The notes beneath the pieces are model-generated. The model worked only from the letters and a program-made list of their open reading frames with translations. It ran no database searches and was not told the DNA's origin. The position numbers and the translations under genes were made by a program. A DNA stretch of 64,000 bases from Nonomuraea wenchangensis (GTDB taxonomy: Bacteria; Actinomycetota; Actinomycetes; Streptosporangiales; Streptosporangiaceae), in NCBI RefSeq assembly GCF_900111685.1, contig NZ_FOHX01000004.1, positions 248,001-312,000 of the forward strand, written 5' to 3'. Each line of letters starts with the position of its first letter. The stretch's first letter is position 1. This document shows positions 45,826 through 55,334 of the stretch, in pieces.

Positions 45826-46404
45826 GTGACACAGCACGACGTCGATCTCGCCCGCATCGAGAAGGCCGTACGCGAGATCCTCGCCGCCATCGGCGAGGAC
45901 CCCGACCGCGACGGCCTGGTCGAGACGCCCGCCCGCGTGGCGAGGGCCATGGCCGAGCAGTTCTCCGGCCTCGGCCAGACGCCTGAAGACGTGCTCAACA
46001 AGGTGTTCGACGTCGATCACGACGAGATGGTGCTCGTCAGGGACATCGAGGTCTACTCGACCTGCGAGCACCACCTGGTCCCGTTCCACGGCCTGGCCCA
46101 CGTCGGCTACATCCCCAACCAGCGGGGCCAGGTGACGGGCCTGTCCAAGCTGGCCCGGCTGGTGGACGTCTTCGCCCGCCGCCCGCAGGTGCAGGAGCGC
46201 ATGACGTCCCAGATCGCCGACGCGCTGATGCGCGTGCTGGAGCCGCGCGGCGTGATCGTGGTGGTCGAGTGCGAGCACCTGTGCATGACCATGCGCGGGG
46301 TGCGCAAACCGGGCGCGAAGACCGTGACTTCGGCGGTCCGCGGCGACTTCCGCACCAGCGACAAGACCCGGTCCGAGGCGATGGCGCTCATCCTCGGCAG
46401 GTGA
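45826..46404 (+). CDS. folE: GTP cyclohydrolase I
   Basis: The product has 192 residues from a GTG with CGGAG upstream. Zinc and active-site elements are [18 protein letters not shown] and [10 protein letters not shown]. It converts GTP to dihydroneopterin triphosphate, the first step of folate synthesis. The 23-bp gap after ftsH suggests cotranscription. Confidence 0.97.
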   Translation: MTQHDVDLARIEKAVREILAAIGEDPDRDGLVETPARVARAMAEQFSGLGQTPEDVLNKVFDVDHDEMVLVRDIEVYSTCEHHLVPFHGLAHVGYIPNQRGQVTGLSKLARLVDVFARRPQVQERMTSQIADALMRVLEPRGVIVVVECEHLCMTMRGVRKPGAKTVTSAVRGDFRTSDKTRSEAMALILGR

Positions 46405-46471
46405 GCCATCCTTATCCACAACCGGGGACCCGCGATGTCAGCAGGTGTGGTGGAACGCCTAGGCTTGGCCC

Positions 46472-47329
46472 ATGACTAGCATGCCCATCAGCGTGCCGGG
46501 AGGGGCGGAGCGGTGTCTCGTCATGGGCGTGGTCAACGTGACCCCCGACTCCTTCTCCGACGGCGGCCGCTGGTTCGACGAGGCGGCCGCGATCAGGCAC
46601 GGCTTCGAGCTGGTCGATGAGGGGGCCGACCTCGTCGACGTGGGCGGCGAGTCCACCCGTCCCGGCGCGGCCCGGGTCTCGCTGGAGGAGGAGCTGGCGC
46701 GGGTCGTCCCGGTGATCAGGGCGCTGGCCGCCGAGGGCGTGGCCGTCAGCGTCGACACCATGCGCGCCGAGGTGGCGCGGGCCGCGGTCGAGGCGGGCGC
46801 GCGGCTGGTCAACGACGTCAGCGGCGGGCTGGCCGATCCCGAGATGCCGCGTGTGGTGGCCGCGACCGGCGTCTCCTACGTCGTGATGCACTGGCGCGGC
46901 CACAGCCACGACATGCACACCCGGGCCGTCTACCGCGACGTGGTCGGCGAGGTGCGCGAGGAGCTGAGCAAGCGGGTGGGCCTGGTGCTGGCCGAGGGCG
47001 TGTCGGAGGAGCAGATCGTGCTCGACCCCGGCCTCGGCTTCGCCAAGAACGCCGAGCACAACTGGGCGGTCCTGGCCGGCATCCCCCGGCTGGCCGAGCT
47101 GGGCTACCCGCTGCTCATCGGGGCGTCGCGCAAGAGGTTCCTGGGGCGGCTGCTGGCCGCCCCTGACGGCACACCCCGGCCGTTCAGCCGGAGCGACGAC
47201 GCCACCCTGGCCGTGACCGCGCTGGCGGCTCAGGCGGGCGCTTGGTGCGTACGCGTGCACGAGGTCGGCCCCAACGCCGACGCGGTGCGCGTGGCCGCCG
47301 CATGGACACGAGCGGGAGCAGGCACATGA
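46472..47329 (+). CDS. folP: dihydropteroate synthase
   Basis: The product has 285 residues. The signatures are MGVVNVTPDSFSDGGRW, DVGGESTRPGA, NDVSGG and IGASRKRFLG. It condenses the pterin with p-aminobenzoate and is the sulfonamide target. ATGA overlap with the next gene. Confidence 0.97.
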   Translation: MTSMPISVPGGAERCLVMGVVNVTPDSFSDGGRWFDEAAAIRHGFELVDEGADLVDVGGESTRPGAARVSLEEELARVVPVIRALAAEGVAVSVDTMRAEVARAAVEAGARLVNDVSGGLADPEMPRVVAATGVSYVVMHWRGHSHDMHTRAVYRDVVGEVREELSKRVGLVLAEGVSEEQIVLDPGLGFAKNAEHNWAVLAGIPRLAELGYPLLIGASRKRFLGRLLAAPDGTPRPFSRSDDATLAVTALAAQAGAWCVRVHEVGPNADAVRVAAAWTRAGAGT

Positions 47330-47772
47330 GCGTCGACACGGCCGCCATCGAGACGGTCAACCAGGAGTTCTACACCGCGATCGAGGGCGGCGACCTCGAC
47401 AAGATGACCGAGATATGGGCCGAGGACACCGCCGACGACCAGGTGAGCTGCGTGCACCCCGGATGGGCGCTGCTGACCGGGCGGTCCGAGGTGCTGCGCT
47501 CGTGGGCCCTGATCATGGCCAACACGACCTACATCCAGTTCGTGCTGACCGACGTCAACACCACCGTGCTGGGCGACGTGGCGGTGCTCACCTGCGTCGA
47601 GAACATCCTGACCGCCGGCGACGAGGGGGAGGCGAGCTTCGCCGCGGGCAAGGTGGTCGCGAGCAACGTCTACCTCCGCACCTCCCAGGGCTGGCGGTTG
47701 TGGATGCACCACGGCTCGCCGGTGCTCCAGGGCGACGACGACGAGGAGGAGGACGGCGAGCTTGAGCCTTGA
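47326..47772 (+). CDS. NTF2/SnoaL-like protein in folate operon
   Basis: The product has 148 residues from the ATG at 47326. The NTF2-like fold is seen in VNQEFYTAIEGGDLDKMTEI, HPGWALLTGR and GWRLWMHHGSP. It is embedded between folP and folB with overlaps on both sides, a position conserved in many actinobacteria. Its role in folate synthesis is not established; it may bind a pterin or be a silent passenger. The C-terminal tail is strongly acidic. Confidence 0.85.
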   Translation: MSVDTAAIETVNQEFYTAIEGGDLDKMTEIWAEDTADDQVSCVHPGWALLTGRSEVLRSWALIMANTTYIQFVLTDVNTTVLGDVAVLTCVENILTAGDEGEASFAAGKVVASNVYLRTSQGWRLWMHHGSPVLQGDDDEEEDGELEP

Positions 47773-48127
47773 TCGCATCGCGCTCAAGGGCCTGCGGGCC
47801 CGCGGGCGGCACGGCGTGCTCCCGGCCGAGCGCGAGCTGGGCCAGGAGTTCGTGATCGACGCCACGCTGTTCCTCGACACCGCGCCGGCCGCGGCCGGCG
47901 ACGACCTCACGGCGACCGTCCACTACGGCGAGCTGGCCGAGGAGCTGACCCGGGTGGTGGGCGGCGAGCCGGTGCAGCTCATCGAGACGCTGGCGCAGCG
48001 CCTGGCCGAGGTCTGCCTGGCGTACGAGCCGGTGCGCAAGGTCGAGGTGAGCGTGCACAAGCCGGCGGCGCCCATCCCGCTGCCCTTCGACGACGTGGTC
48101 GTGACGATCGAGCGGAGTCGCGCATGA
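47762..48127 (+). CDS. folB: dihydroneopterin aldolase
   Basis: The product has 121 residues. The start codon is TTG at 47762 inside the end of the previous gene, consistent with coupling. RGRHGVLPAERELGQEFVID and the late helix with KVEVSVHKPAAP are typical. It cleaves dihydroneopterin to the hydroxymethyl pterin used by FolK. Confidence 0.95.
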   Translation: MSLDRIALKGLRARGRHGVLPAERELGQEFVIDATLFLDTAPAAAGDDLTATVHYGELAEELTRVVGGEPVQLIETLAQRLAEVCLAYEPVRKVEVSVHKPAAPIPLPFDDVVVTIERSRA

Positions 48128-48627
48128 AGACCGTCATCGCGCTCGGCAGCAACCTGGGCAACCGCTTCCAGATCCTCCAGGGAGCGATCGACGCCCTGTT
48201 CGACGCGCCGGGCCTGAAATTCGTGAAGGTGTCCCCGGTCTACGAGACAGATCCGGTGGGCGGCCCCGAGGGGCAGGACCCCTACCTCAACGCGGTCGTG
48301 GTGGCCGAGACCACGCTGGAGCCGCGCACGCTGCTGGAGCGGGCGCTCAGCGTCGAGAACGCCTTCGGGCGGGAGCGCGCCGAGCGCTGGGGGCCGCGTA
48401 CGCTCGACGTCGATCTCATCGTCGTGGGCGAGAGCGTCTGCGACGACCCCGACCTGACGCTGCCGCATCCAAGGGCGCACGAGCGTGCGTTCGTGCTGGT
48501 GCCCTGGCTGGAGGCCGACCCCACGGCCGTGGTGCCCGGCCACGGCCGGGTGGTCGATCTGCTGGCCGGGCTCGACCGGCAGGGCGTGCGGCCGCGGCCC
48601 GACCTGACCTTGCAGAGGCCCGATTGA
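48124..48627 (+). CDS. folK: hydroxymethyl-dihydropterin pyrophosphokinase
   Basis: The product has 167 residues, with its ATG overlapping the folB stop. The motifs are ALGSNLGNR, YETDPVGGPEGQDPYLNAVV, RWGPRTLDVDLI and LPHPRAHERAFVL. It makes the substrate of FolP. Tight overlaps throughout the operon keep enzyme amounts in step. Confidence 0.96.
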   Translation: MKTVIALGSNLGNRFQILQGAIDALFDAPGLKFVKVSPVYETDPVGGPEGQDPYLNAVVVAETTLEPRTLLERALSVENAFGRERAERWGPRTLDVDLIVVGESVCDDPDLTLPHPRAHERAFVLVPWLEADPTAVVPGHGRVVDLLAGLDRQGVRPRPDLTLQRPD

Positions 48628-49082
48628 GGCCCACCCATCCCGGCCACCTGGTCGGCATCCTCGTCGTTCTGGCGCTGCTCACCTGGGCGCTGCTGCACCG
48701 GTTCTACGGCGACATCGGGTGGCTCCTGCCGTGGACGGCGATCCCCACCCTGCTGCTGCTGGCGATCGGTGAGGGCTACAGCGGCTGGATCACCAAGGCC
48801 AGGATCGCCCGCAAGCCGGGCACCAAGCCGGTGGAGCCGCTGGCCGTGGCCCGGCTGGCGGCGCTGGCCAAGGCGTCGGCGTACGCGGGGGCGGCCTTCG
48901 GCGGCGGGTTCGCCGGTTTCGCCCTGCACACGGTGGGGATCCTCGACCGCGAGACGCCGCGCTCGGAGTTCTTCATCGCCACGGGGTCGTTCGCGGCGTG
49001 CGTGGTGCTGGTGGTCGCGGCGCTCTACCTGGAGCACGCCTGCCGGGTGCCCAAGGAGCCGGAGGATCAGAAGCCGAAGTAG
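48624..49082 (+). CDS. DUF3180 membrane protein
   Basis: The product has 152 residues from a TTG at 48624 overlapping the folK stop. Four membrane helices (VGILVVLALLTWALLH, WLLPWTAIPTLLLLAI, AYAGAAFGGGFAGFAL, FFIATGSFAACVVLVVAALY). DUF3180 proteins end this operon across actinobacteria; the function is unknown, perhaps transport. It overlaps the convergent RHH gene by 16 bp. Confidence 0.88.
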   Translation: MRPTHPGHLVGILVVLALLTWALLHRFYGDIGWLLPWTAIPTLLLLAIGEGYSGWITKARIARKPGTKPVEPLAVARLAALAKASAYAGAAFGGGFAGFALHTVGILDRETPRSEFFIATGSFAACVVLVVAALYLEHACRVPKEPEDQKPK

Positions 49083-49282
49083 CGCCAGCCGTCGTCCTGC
49101 TCGTCCGGCAGGCCGGCGCCTGGCTCGCGCCGGGCGTCGCGGCGCATCCGCTCCTGCCACAGCTCGTGCTGCAGCCGGCGCAGGGCGCGGCGGATCACGT
49201 CGCTCGGCCGCTCGCCCTCGCGGAGTGCGGCGCGGATGATCCGCTCGTCCTCGGCGTTGGGGCGGAAGCTGATGTCAGCCAT
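49067..49282 (-). CDS. ribbon-helix-helix-like small protein, orphan
   Basis: The product has 71 residues. The pattern of a short strand (DISFRPNAEDE) followed by two helices (RIIRAALREG, PSDVIRRALRRLQHELW) resembles CopG/RHH DNA-binding proteins, often antitoxins. No toxin gene is adjacent: the next gene on the strand upstream is DoxX on the opposite strand and nuoD lies behind it. It could be a solitary regulator. Confidence 0.65.
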   Translation of the reverse strand: MADISFRPNAEDERIIRAALREGERPSDVIRRALRRLQHELWQERMRRDARREPGAGLPDEQDDGWRYFGF

Positions 49283-49331
49283 GTGCCCGAGCCTACGGAG
49301 CCGCCTGACGGCCCGTCCCGGGCTTTGAGCG

Positions 49332-50477
49332 CTATTTGTCGATGTCGCCCACGACGAAGAACATCGAGCCGAGGATGGCGACCATGTCGGCCACCAGGTG
49401 CCCGGGCAGCATCTCGCGCAGCACCTGGACGTTGTTGTAGGAGGCCGAGCGCAGCTTGAGCCGCCACGGCGTCTTGTCGCCCTTGGAGACCAGGTAGTAG
49501 CCGTTGATGCCGAGCGGGTTCTCGGTCCACGCGTACGTGTGCCCCTCCGGCACCTTCAGCACCTTCGGCAGCCGCTGGTTGATCGGCCCCGGGGGCAGCG
49601 AGCGCAGCCGTTCGACGCACGCGTCGGCCAGGTCGAGCGAGACCTTGACCTGCTCGAACAGCACCTCGAAGCGGGCCTGGCAGTCGCCGGCGTCGCGGGT
49701 GACGACCTTGACGGGCAGCTCGGGGTAGGCGAGGTAGGGGTCGTCGCGGCGCAGGTCGAGGTCCACGCCGGAGGCGCGGGCGATGGGGCCGCTGACGCCG
49801 TACTGCATGACCTGCTCGCGGGTGAGCACGCCGACGCCCTTGGTGCGGGCGACGAAGATGTCGTTGTGCAGGATGAGGTCCTCGATGACCGGCACCCGGC
49901 GGCGGGTCTCGGCGACGGCCTCCGACACCCGGTCCAGCCAGCCGAGTGGCAGGTCCTCCTTGAGGCCGCCCACCCGGTTGAACATGTAATGCATGCGCCC
50001 GCCGGAGATCTCCTCCATGACGGCCTGGATGCGCTCGCGCTCGTTGAAGGAGTAGAAGATCGGCGTCATCGCGCCCAGCTCCAGCGGATAGGAGCCGAGG
50101 AACATGAGGTGGCTCAGCACCCGGTTGAGCTCGGCCAGCAGCGTACGCGCCCACACGGCCCGCACCGGCGGCTCCATGCCGAGGAGGCGTTCGGCGGCGA
50201 GCACCACGCCCAGCTCGTTCGCGAACCCGGCCAGCCAGTCGTGCCGGTTGGCCAGCATGATGATCTGGCGGTAGTCGCGGACCTCGAACAGCTTCTCGGC
50301 GCCCCGGTGCATGTAGCCGATGATCGGCTCGGCGGTGGCGATGCGCTCGCCGTCGAGCGTGAGCCGGAGGCGGAGCACGCCGTGCGTCGAGGGATGCTGG
50401 GGGCCGATGTTGAGGATCATGTCCTCGGTGGCCAGCTCCTTCGCGCCCGCGCCTATCCCGACCACACGTTCCGTCAT
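49332..50477 (-). CDS. nuoD: NADH-quinone oxidoreductase subunit D, stand-alone paralogue
   Basis: The product has 381 residues from the ATG at 50477. The 49-kDa subunit signatures are present: [46 protein letters not shown] and the C-terminal [17 protein letters not shown], close to the usual ending. No other nuo gene is nearby, so it is probably a second nuoD outside the main nuo cluster. The quinone-site residues appear preserved, so it could replace the operon copy in complex I or work in a smaller module. Confidence 0.9.
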   Translation of the reverse strand: MTERVVGIGAGAKELATEDMILNIGPQHPSTHGVLRLRLTLDGERIATAEPIIGYMHRGAEKLFEVRDYRQIIMLANRHDWLAGFANELGVVLAAERLLGMEPPVRAVWARTLLAELNRVLSHLMFLGSYPLELGAMTPIFYSFNERERIQAVMEEISGGRMHYMFNRVGGLKEDLPLGWLDRVSEAVAETRRRVPVIEDLILHNDIFVARTKGVGVLTREQVMQYGVSGPIARASGVDLDLRRDDPYLAYPELPVKVVTRDAGDCQARFEVLFEQVKVSLDLADACVERLRSLPPGPINQRLPKVLKVPEGHTYAWTENPLGINGYYLVSKGDKTPWRLKLRSASYNNVQVLREMLPGHLVADMVAILGSMFFVVGDIDK

Positions 50478-50625
50478 ACGGCCATGCTCCCACCGTCCGT
50501 GGAGGTGATCCAGCGCGGGGGACGGTCGTGGGCGGGCGTTGGTCAAGGATCGGTACGGATTCGCCTCACCTGTGGGGACTTGGTGTGGTCGTGGGGAGAA
50601 GACGGGAGACGGGGGGAGAAGCACC

Positions 50626-51384
50626 ATGAAGAGAGTTGTGTTCGACGTGGCGGTCCTGATCACCCGGGTGGTCACCGGCGTGATCTTCGTGGCGCACGGC
50701 TGGCAGAAGTGGCAGGCCGGGCTCGGCGCGACGACGGGTGCGTTCAGCGGGATGGGCATCCCGTTGCCCGGCGCGGCCGCAGGCTTCGCCGCCGTGGTCG
50801 AGACCGTCGGCGGCGTCCTCCTCATTCTCGGGCTGCTGGTGCGGCCGGTCGCGTTGTTGCTGCTGATCGACATGCTCGGCGCGATCATCTTCGTGCACGG
50901 GGGCAGGGGCGTCATGGTGGGCGAGGGCGGCTGGGAGCTGGCGGGCGCGCTCGGCGCGCTGAGCCTGCTGTTCCTGGCGCTCGGCGGTGGCCGGATCGGG
51001 CTGGACGGGCTGCTCGGCGCGATCTTCCGGCGCCGTGAGGGGCGCCGGGCCGCCGAGGACGAGCTGATCGAGCACCGGCGCGGCCCGGCCATGGGCCCTG
51101 GCCCGTCCAACGTCAGGACCACCGGCGTCAGACCCGCAGGCGCGGAGGGCGCCTACCCGGCGGGCACGGGCGTGCAGGGCGGGCCCGAAGCGGGCGCCGG
51201 GGGGCGGGCCGAGCAGCCGATGACGCCCGCCGAGCCGGGGACGCCCGCCGAGCGGCCGGAAGCCTCCCGGCGGCCGTCCACGCCGCGCGTCCACGCGGGC
51301 GGGCTCGACGACGAGGACATGCGCGACATCGACGCCCTGATCTCCGAGGACCAGCCGGAGCACCGCAAACCGCCGAACCGCTGA
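50626..51384 (+). CDS. DoxX-family membrane protein with long disordered tail
   Basis: The product has 252 residues from the ATG at 50626 (GGGGGGAGAA upstream). Four membrane helices in the first 130 residues carry the DoxX motif ([32 protein letters not shown]). Residues about 140-250 are Gly/Pro/Glu-rich and unstructured, ending in an acidic [18 protein letters not shown]. DoxX proteins relate to thiosulfate or redox metabolism; specificity unknown. Confidence 0.88.
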   Translation: MKRVVFDVAVLITRVVTGVIFVAHGWQKWQAGLGATTGAFSGMGIPLPGAAAGFAAVVETVGGVLLILGLLVRPVALLLLIDMLGAIIFVHGGRGVMVGEGGWELAGALGALSLLFLALGGGRIGLDGLLGAIFRRREGRRAAEDELIEHRRGPAMGPGPSNVRTTGVRPAGAEGAYPAGTGVQGGPEAGAGGRAEQPMTPAEPGTPAERPEASRRPSTPRVHAGGLDDEDMRDIDALISEDQPEHRKPPNR

Positions 51385-51411
51385 CCCGGGAACCCCGTCC
51401 CGCGTCGTCCG

Positions 51412-52713
51412 TCAGCGGGCCACGATGGCGCGCAGGGCCTCGATGAGCCGGTCCACGTGCTCCTGCGTGGTCCCGATGCCGATGGAGGCCCGCACGGCCG
51501 AGGCCGTGCCGTCCTCGCACCCGCCGTCGGCCGTGCCCAGCAGGTGCCGGACGAACGGGTGCGCGCAGAACTTGCCGTCGCGCACCCCGATGCCGTACTC
51601 GGCGGACAGCGCCTCGGCCACCTCCCGCGCCGTGAACCCGTCCACGGTGAACGACACGATGCCCACGCGCGGATGGTCCGCACCCCACAGGGCCAGCTCG
51701 CGTACGCCTTCGACGGTCGCCAGGCCGGCCCGCAGCCGGGCGAGCAGCCGCTCCTCCTCGCGCACCAGCGCGGTCCAGCCGGTGGCGTTGAGCGCGTCGC
51801 AGGCCGCGGCGAGGGCGATCGCGCCGAGCACGTTGGGGGTGCCCGCCTCGTGGCGCGGCTCGGGGTCCTCGTGCCACTCGGCGGCCTCCGGGGCCTCGCC
51901 GACCGCGCGCACCGCGCCCCCGCCCTTCAGGTACGGCTCCCCGCCGGCCAGCCAGTCCCCGCGTCCCACCAGCACCCCCGCACCGAACGGCGCGTACAGC
52001 TTGTGCCCGGAGAAGGCCACGTAGTCGAGGTCCAGCGCGGTCAGGTTGAGCCGCCGATGCGGTACGAACTGCGCGGCGTCCACCAGGATGCGCGCGCCGT
52101 GGCGGTGCGCGATGTGGGCCAGCGCGGCGATCGGCCACAGCTCGCCGGTGACGTTGGAGGCGGCGGTGACGACGAGCAGCTTGGGCCCTTCGACGCCGGC
52201 CAGGGCCTCGTCGGCGGCGCGTACGGCCTCGCCGGGGAAGGCGGGCGGTGCCAGCCGGACGGCGTCGCGCCAGGGCAGGAGCGAGGCGTGGTGCTCGGTG
52301 TCGAAGACCACGACGGTGGTGCCCTCGGGCAGGCAGCGGGCCAGCAGGTTGGTGGCGTCGGTGGTGTTGCGGGTGAAGACCACGGCGTCGGAGGGGCGGG
52401 CGCCGACGAACGCCCGTACGGTGTGGCGGGCCTGCTCGTACCTGGCGGTGGTGAGCTGGGAGGCGTAGCCGGCGCCGCGGTGGACGCTGGAGTAGGCCGG
52501 GAGCGCGGCGGTGACGGCGGCGCTGACCGGCTCCAGACAGGGGGCGCTGGCGGCGTAGTCGAGGTTGGCGTACCGGACGAGCCGGCCGCCCTTGACCGGC
52601 ACCTCCAGGTCGGCGCCGACCACGGCGGGGATGGGCCGGGCGCTCTCCGGCGCGGCGGGGGCGGGGGCCTCGGCGGAGGCGGCGGCGTCGTTGAAGATCG
52701 TCAGTGTGGGCAC
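51412..52713 (-). CDS. class V aminotransferase (cysteine-desulfurase-like) under SAM-IV control
   Basis: The product has 433 residues from a GTG at 52713 with GAGGAG upstream. It is a PLP fold type I enzyme: YANLDYAASAP, FTRNTTDATNLLAR, VVFDTEHHASLLPW, DAAQFVPHRRLNL and the PLP lysine in FSGHKLYAPFG. It resembles SufS/CsdA-type enzymes, but no partner Suf gene is adjacent and I could not confirm the catalytic-Cys loop. A SAM-IV riboswitch in its leader shows that it belongs to sulfur/methionine metabolism. Confidence 0.9.
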   Translation of the reverse strand: MPTLTIFNDAAASAEAPAPAAPESARPIPAVVGADLEVPVKGGRLVRYANLDYAASAPCLEPVSAAVTAALPAYSSVHRGAGYASQLTTARYEQARHTVRAFVGARPSDAVVFTRNTTDATNLLARCLPEGTTVVVFDTEHHASLLPWRDAVRLAPPAFPGEAVRAADEALAGVEGPKLLVVTAASNVTGELWPIAALAHIAHRHGARILVDAAQFVPHRRLNLTALDLDYVAFSGHKLYAPFGAGVLVGRGDWLAGGEPYLKGGGAVRAVGEAPEAAEWHEDPEPRHEAGTPNVLGAIALAAACDALNATGWTALVREEERLLARLRAGLATVEGVRELALWGADHPRVGIVSFTVDGFTAREVAEALSAEYGIGVRDGKFCAHPFVRHLLGTADGGCEDGTASAVRASIGIGTTQEHVDRLIEALRAIVAR

Positions 52714-52754
52714 AGGACTGCTCCTCGGGTCATCGGACCCCAGGAGACGGCCTC

Positions 52755-52872
52755 GGAGCCCGCGCTTGCCCGCCACACCTCGTGACGGACCAGGTCTTCA
52801 CCCGGGGCACCCCGCCGCGGACGCGAGGGTTGCCGGCCAGCTAGCCGGGGCTTGTCGCTGGCGCTCATGACC
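52755..52872 (-). promoter_or_regulatory. SAM-IV riboswitch
   Basis: Read on the minus strand from 52872, it has GGTCATGAGCGCCAGC, AAGCCCCGGC, CTGGCCGGCAACCCT, GCGGGGTGCCCCGGGTGA and the end block GCAAGCGCGGGCTCC, which are the conserved blocks of the actinobacterial SAM-IV riboswitch in order. It lies about 40 nt before the aminotransferase start and should switch the gene off when S-adenosylmethionine is plentiful. A TATAGT -10 box lies just upstream (about 52884). Confidence 0.88.
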
Positions 52873-52954
52873 TACGCCCGCACTATAACCGACACCGGGC
52901 GGCCGGACGCAAGCGCCGTACCTCGGTGGATGGAAAGGCTCCTAAGATGCAATT

Positions 52955-54151
52955 GTGCGCTTTGATCCCTGGAATCCGGATTTCGTAGCCCATCCGTACC
53001 CGGTCTACGACGAGCTGCGGCGCGAGCGGCCCGTCTGCTACTACGAGCCCACCGACCAGTGGCTCGTCTCCCGCCACTCCGACGTCAACGCCCTGCTCAG
53101 GGACCGCCGCCTGGGCCGGTCGTACCTGCACGTGGCCACGCACGAGGAGTTCGGCAGGCCGCCGGAGCCGGAGTTCCAGGAGCCGTTCTGGCGGGTGGTC
53201 AGGGCGGGCATGCTGGACGTCGAGCCGCCGGTGCACACGAGGCTGCGCCGGCTGGTGTCGAAGGCGTTCACGCCGCGCATGGTCGAGTCCCTGCGCCCGC
53301 GCGTGCGGGCCATCGCGGGCGGGCTCGCGGACGCGTTCGTGGAGAAGGGCGGGGGCGACCTGCTCGCCGAGGTCGCCGAGCCGCTGCCGGTCACGGTGAT
53401 CGCGGAGATGCTCGGCATCCCCGAGTCCGACCGCCACCTGCTCCGCCCCTGGTCGGCCGACATCTGCGGCATGTACGAGCTCAACCCGGGCATCGAGGCG
53501 CAGCACACCGCCGTCCGCGCGGCCTCGGAGTTCGCCGCCTACCTCAGGGACCTGGCCCGCGTCCGCCGCACCGCCCCCGGTGACGACCTGGTCAGCGCGC
53601 TCGCCCAGATCCCCGAGCTGACCGAGGACGAGCTGATCGGCACCTGCGTGCTGCTGCTCAACGCCGGCCACGAGGCCACGGTGAACGTCACCGGCAACGG
53701 CTGGTGGTCGCTGTTCAGGAACCCGGAGGAGCTGGCCCGGCTGCGCGCGGACCGCTCGCTGCTGCCCACCGCCGTCGAGGAGCTGCTGCGCTGGGACACG
53801 CCGCTGCAGATGTTCGAGCGGTGGGTGCTGGAGGACATCGAGGTCCACGGGGTGGAGATCCCGCGCGGGGCCGAGGTGGCGCTGCTGTTCGGCTCGGCCA
53901 ACCGGGACCCTGCCGTGTTCGAGGACCCGGACCGGCTGGACGTGGGCCGGGCCGACAACCCGCACATCTCCTTCGGCGCCGGCATCCACTTCTGCCTGGG
54001 GGCGCCGCTGGCCCGCATCGAGCTGATGGAGTCGTTCGGCGCGCTGCTGGACCGTACGGCGAGCCTGGAGCCGGCTGAGGAGCCCTCGTGGAAGCCCGGC
54101 TACGTCATCCGCGGACTGGAGGCACTCAACCTCACCGTCACCCCCGCCTGA
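52955..54151 (+). CDS. cytochrome P450
   Basis: The product has 398 residues from a GTG at 52955. The haem Cys347 is in FGAGIHFCLG, the I-helix oxygen site is AGHEAT, the ExxR motif is in EELLRW and PERF-like residues follow in EDPDRLDVGR. It is a soluble bacterial class P450 needing separate ferredoxin partners, none adjacent. Substrate not predictable. It is convergent with the MidA-like gene. Confidence 0.95.
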   Translation: MRFDPWNPDFVAHPYPVYDELRRERPVCYYEPTDQWLVSRHSDVNALLRDRRLGRSYLHVATHEEFGRPPEPEFQEPFWRVVRAGMLDVEPPVHTRLRRLVSKAFTPRMVESLRPRVRAIAGGLADAFVEKGGGDLLAEVAEPLPVTVIAEMLGIPESDRHLLRPWSADICGMYELNPGIEAQHTAVRAASEFAAYLRDLARVRRTAPGDDLVSALAQIPELTEDELIGTCVLLLNAGHEATVNVTGNGWWSLFRNPEELARLRADRSLLPTAVEELLRWDTPLQMFERWVLEDIEVHGVEIPRGAEVALLFGSANRDPAVFEDPDRLDVGRADNPHISFGAGIHFCLGAPLARIELMESFGALLDRTASLEPAEEPSWKPGYVIRGLEALNLTVTPA

Positions 54152-54172
54152 CTTCGGGCTCGGCCGGCGCCG

Positions 54173-55135
54173 TCAGCGGCGCTGGTCGAGCCAGCCGAAG
54201 CCGCCGAGCCCGGACGGATCGATGAGCTCGCCCTCCTCCGACGCCCGGGCCAGCGCCCGCAGGTAGCCGCGCGGATCCCGGTGCGCCAGCTCGACCGGCG
54301 GCCGGGCGCCGGTCAGCCCCAGGGAGCGCAGCGCCGCGCGCTGTGTGGACAAGGTTGTGGATATCGCGCCCGCCCGGCGGCCCGCCTCGGCGCAGGCGTC
54401 GAGCGCCACATGCGCGGTGATGTCGCAGGTGCCGTCGGGTATGGGGCTGACGACCGCTCCGTCCCGATAGCCGGTCAGTGTGCCGCAGGGGGGACGGTTG
54501 TCCACAGGGTGTGCATAATCGACGGCGATCGCCCGACCCCTGGTGAGGCGGGTGACGACGGCCGCCCACGCCTCGTCGCGCGGCCGGCCGATCTCGGCCC
54601 GCGCCCCCACCCGGGGCAGCGGCCACCACCGCTCCAGCCACTCCCGGTCGGCCGGCCGCAGGGGCCCGCCGATCCGCTCCTCGCCCGTGTGGACGTCGAC
54701 CATGACCAGCCGCGGCCCGCCGGAGGTCTGCTCGACGACGTCCACCGGCACGTTGTCGAGCCATTCGTTGGCGATGGCGAGGCCGTGGATGGAGTCGGGC
54801 AGCCCGCCGCGCCACTCGATCCGCTCGGGCAGGCCCTCAGGCCGGGACGACAGATCGACCGCCGTGATCCGCAGCCGCTCGCTCAGGCCGGGCTCGGCGG
54901 CGGCCAGCACGCGGCTTACCAGCGTGCCCTCGCCTGCCCCGATGTCCACCAGGTCGAGCGCGTCGGGCTTGCCCAGCTCGGCGTCCACCTCGCGAAGCAG
55001 CGCGAGCACCGCCTCGGCGAACGCCGCCGAGGCGCTGACGGACGTGCGGAAGTGGCCCGAGGGGCGCTCGCGGAGATAGAAGCCCGCCTCGCCGTACAGC
55101 GCTCGCTGGGTCGCGGCGCGCCAGGTCAGCCACAT
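54173..55135 (-). CDS. SAM-dependent methyltransferase, MidA/NDUFAF7 family
   Basis: The product has about 320 residues from the ATG at 55135 (GTGs at 55159 and 55168 are alternatives). The N-terminal WRAATQRALYGEAGFY and the glycine-rich SAM motif VDIGAGEGTLV, with IANEWLDNVPVD, match Methyltransf_28. The eukaryotic member NDUFAF7 methylates the NuoD homologue NDUFS2 during complex I assembly; here a stand-alone nuoD lies about 4 kb away. Whether this bacterial protein acts on NuoD is inference. Confidence 0.85.
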   Translation of the reverse strand: MWLTWRAATQRALYGEAGFYLRERPSGHFRTSVSASAAFAEAVLALLREVDAELGKPDALDLVDIGAGEGTLVSRVLAAAEPGLSERLRITAVDLSSRPEGLPERIEWRGGLPDSIHGLAIANEWLDNVPVDVVEQTSGGPRLVMVDVHTGEERIGGPLRPADREWLERWWPLPRVGARAEIGRPRDEAWAAVVTRLTRGRAIAVDYAHPVDNRPPCGTLTGYRDGAVVSPIPDGTCDITAHVALDACAEAGRRAGAISTTLSTQRAALRSLGLTGARPPVELAHRDPRGYLRALARASEEGELIDPSGLGGFGWLDQRR

Positions 55136-55334
55136 GTCATGGACTATCTCACGGTTCACTGATGGCACGCTCGGTCATCACATGACTACTCATTGTCGTG
55201 CGCTTGCGGTACTGTTTACGTTCTGTCGCCGGTCGGTCGCGTTGCGCCAACCCCCAGGTGGCGACTGCGGCAGCCGTTCCCGGCGCAAGCCAACGTCCGC
55301 GGCCCCAGTGCCGCTAAATCGAGAAGGAGCTCAC

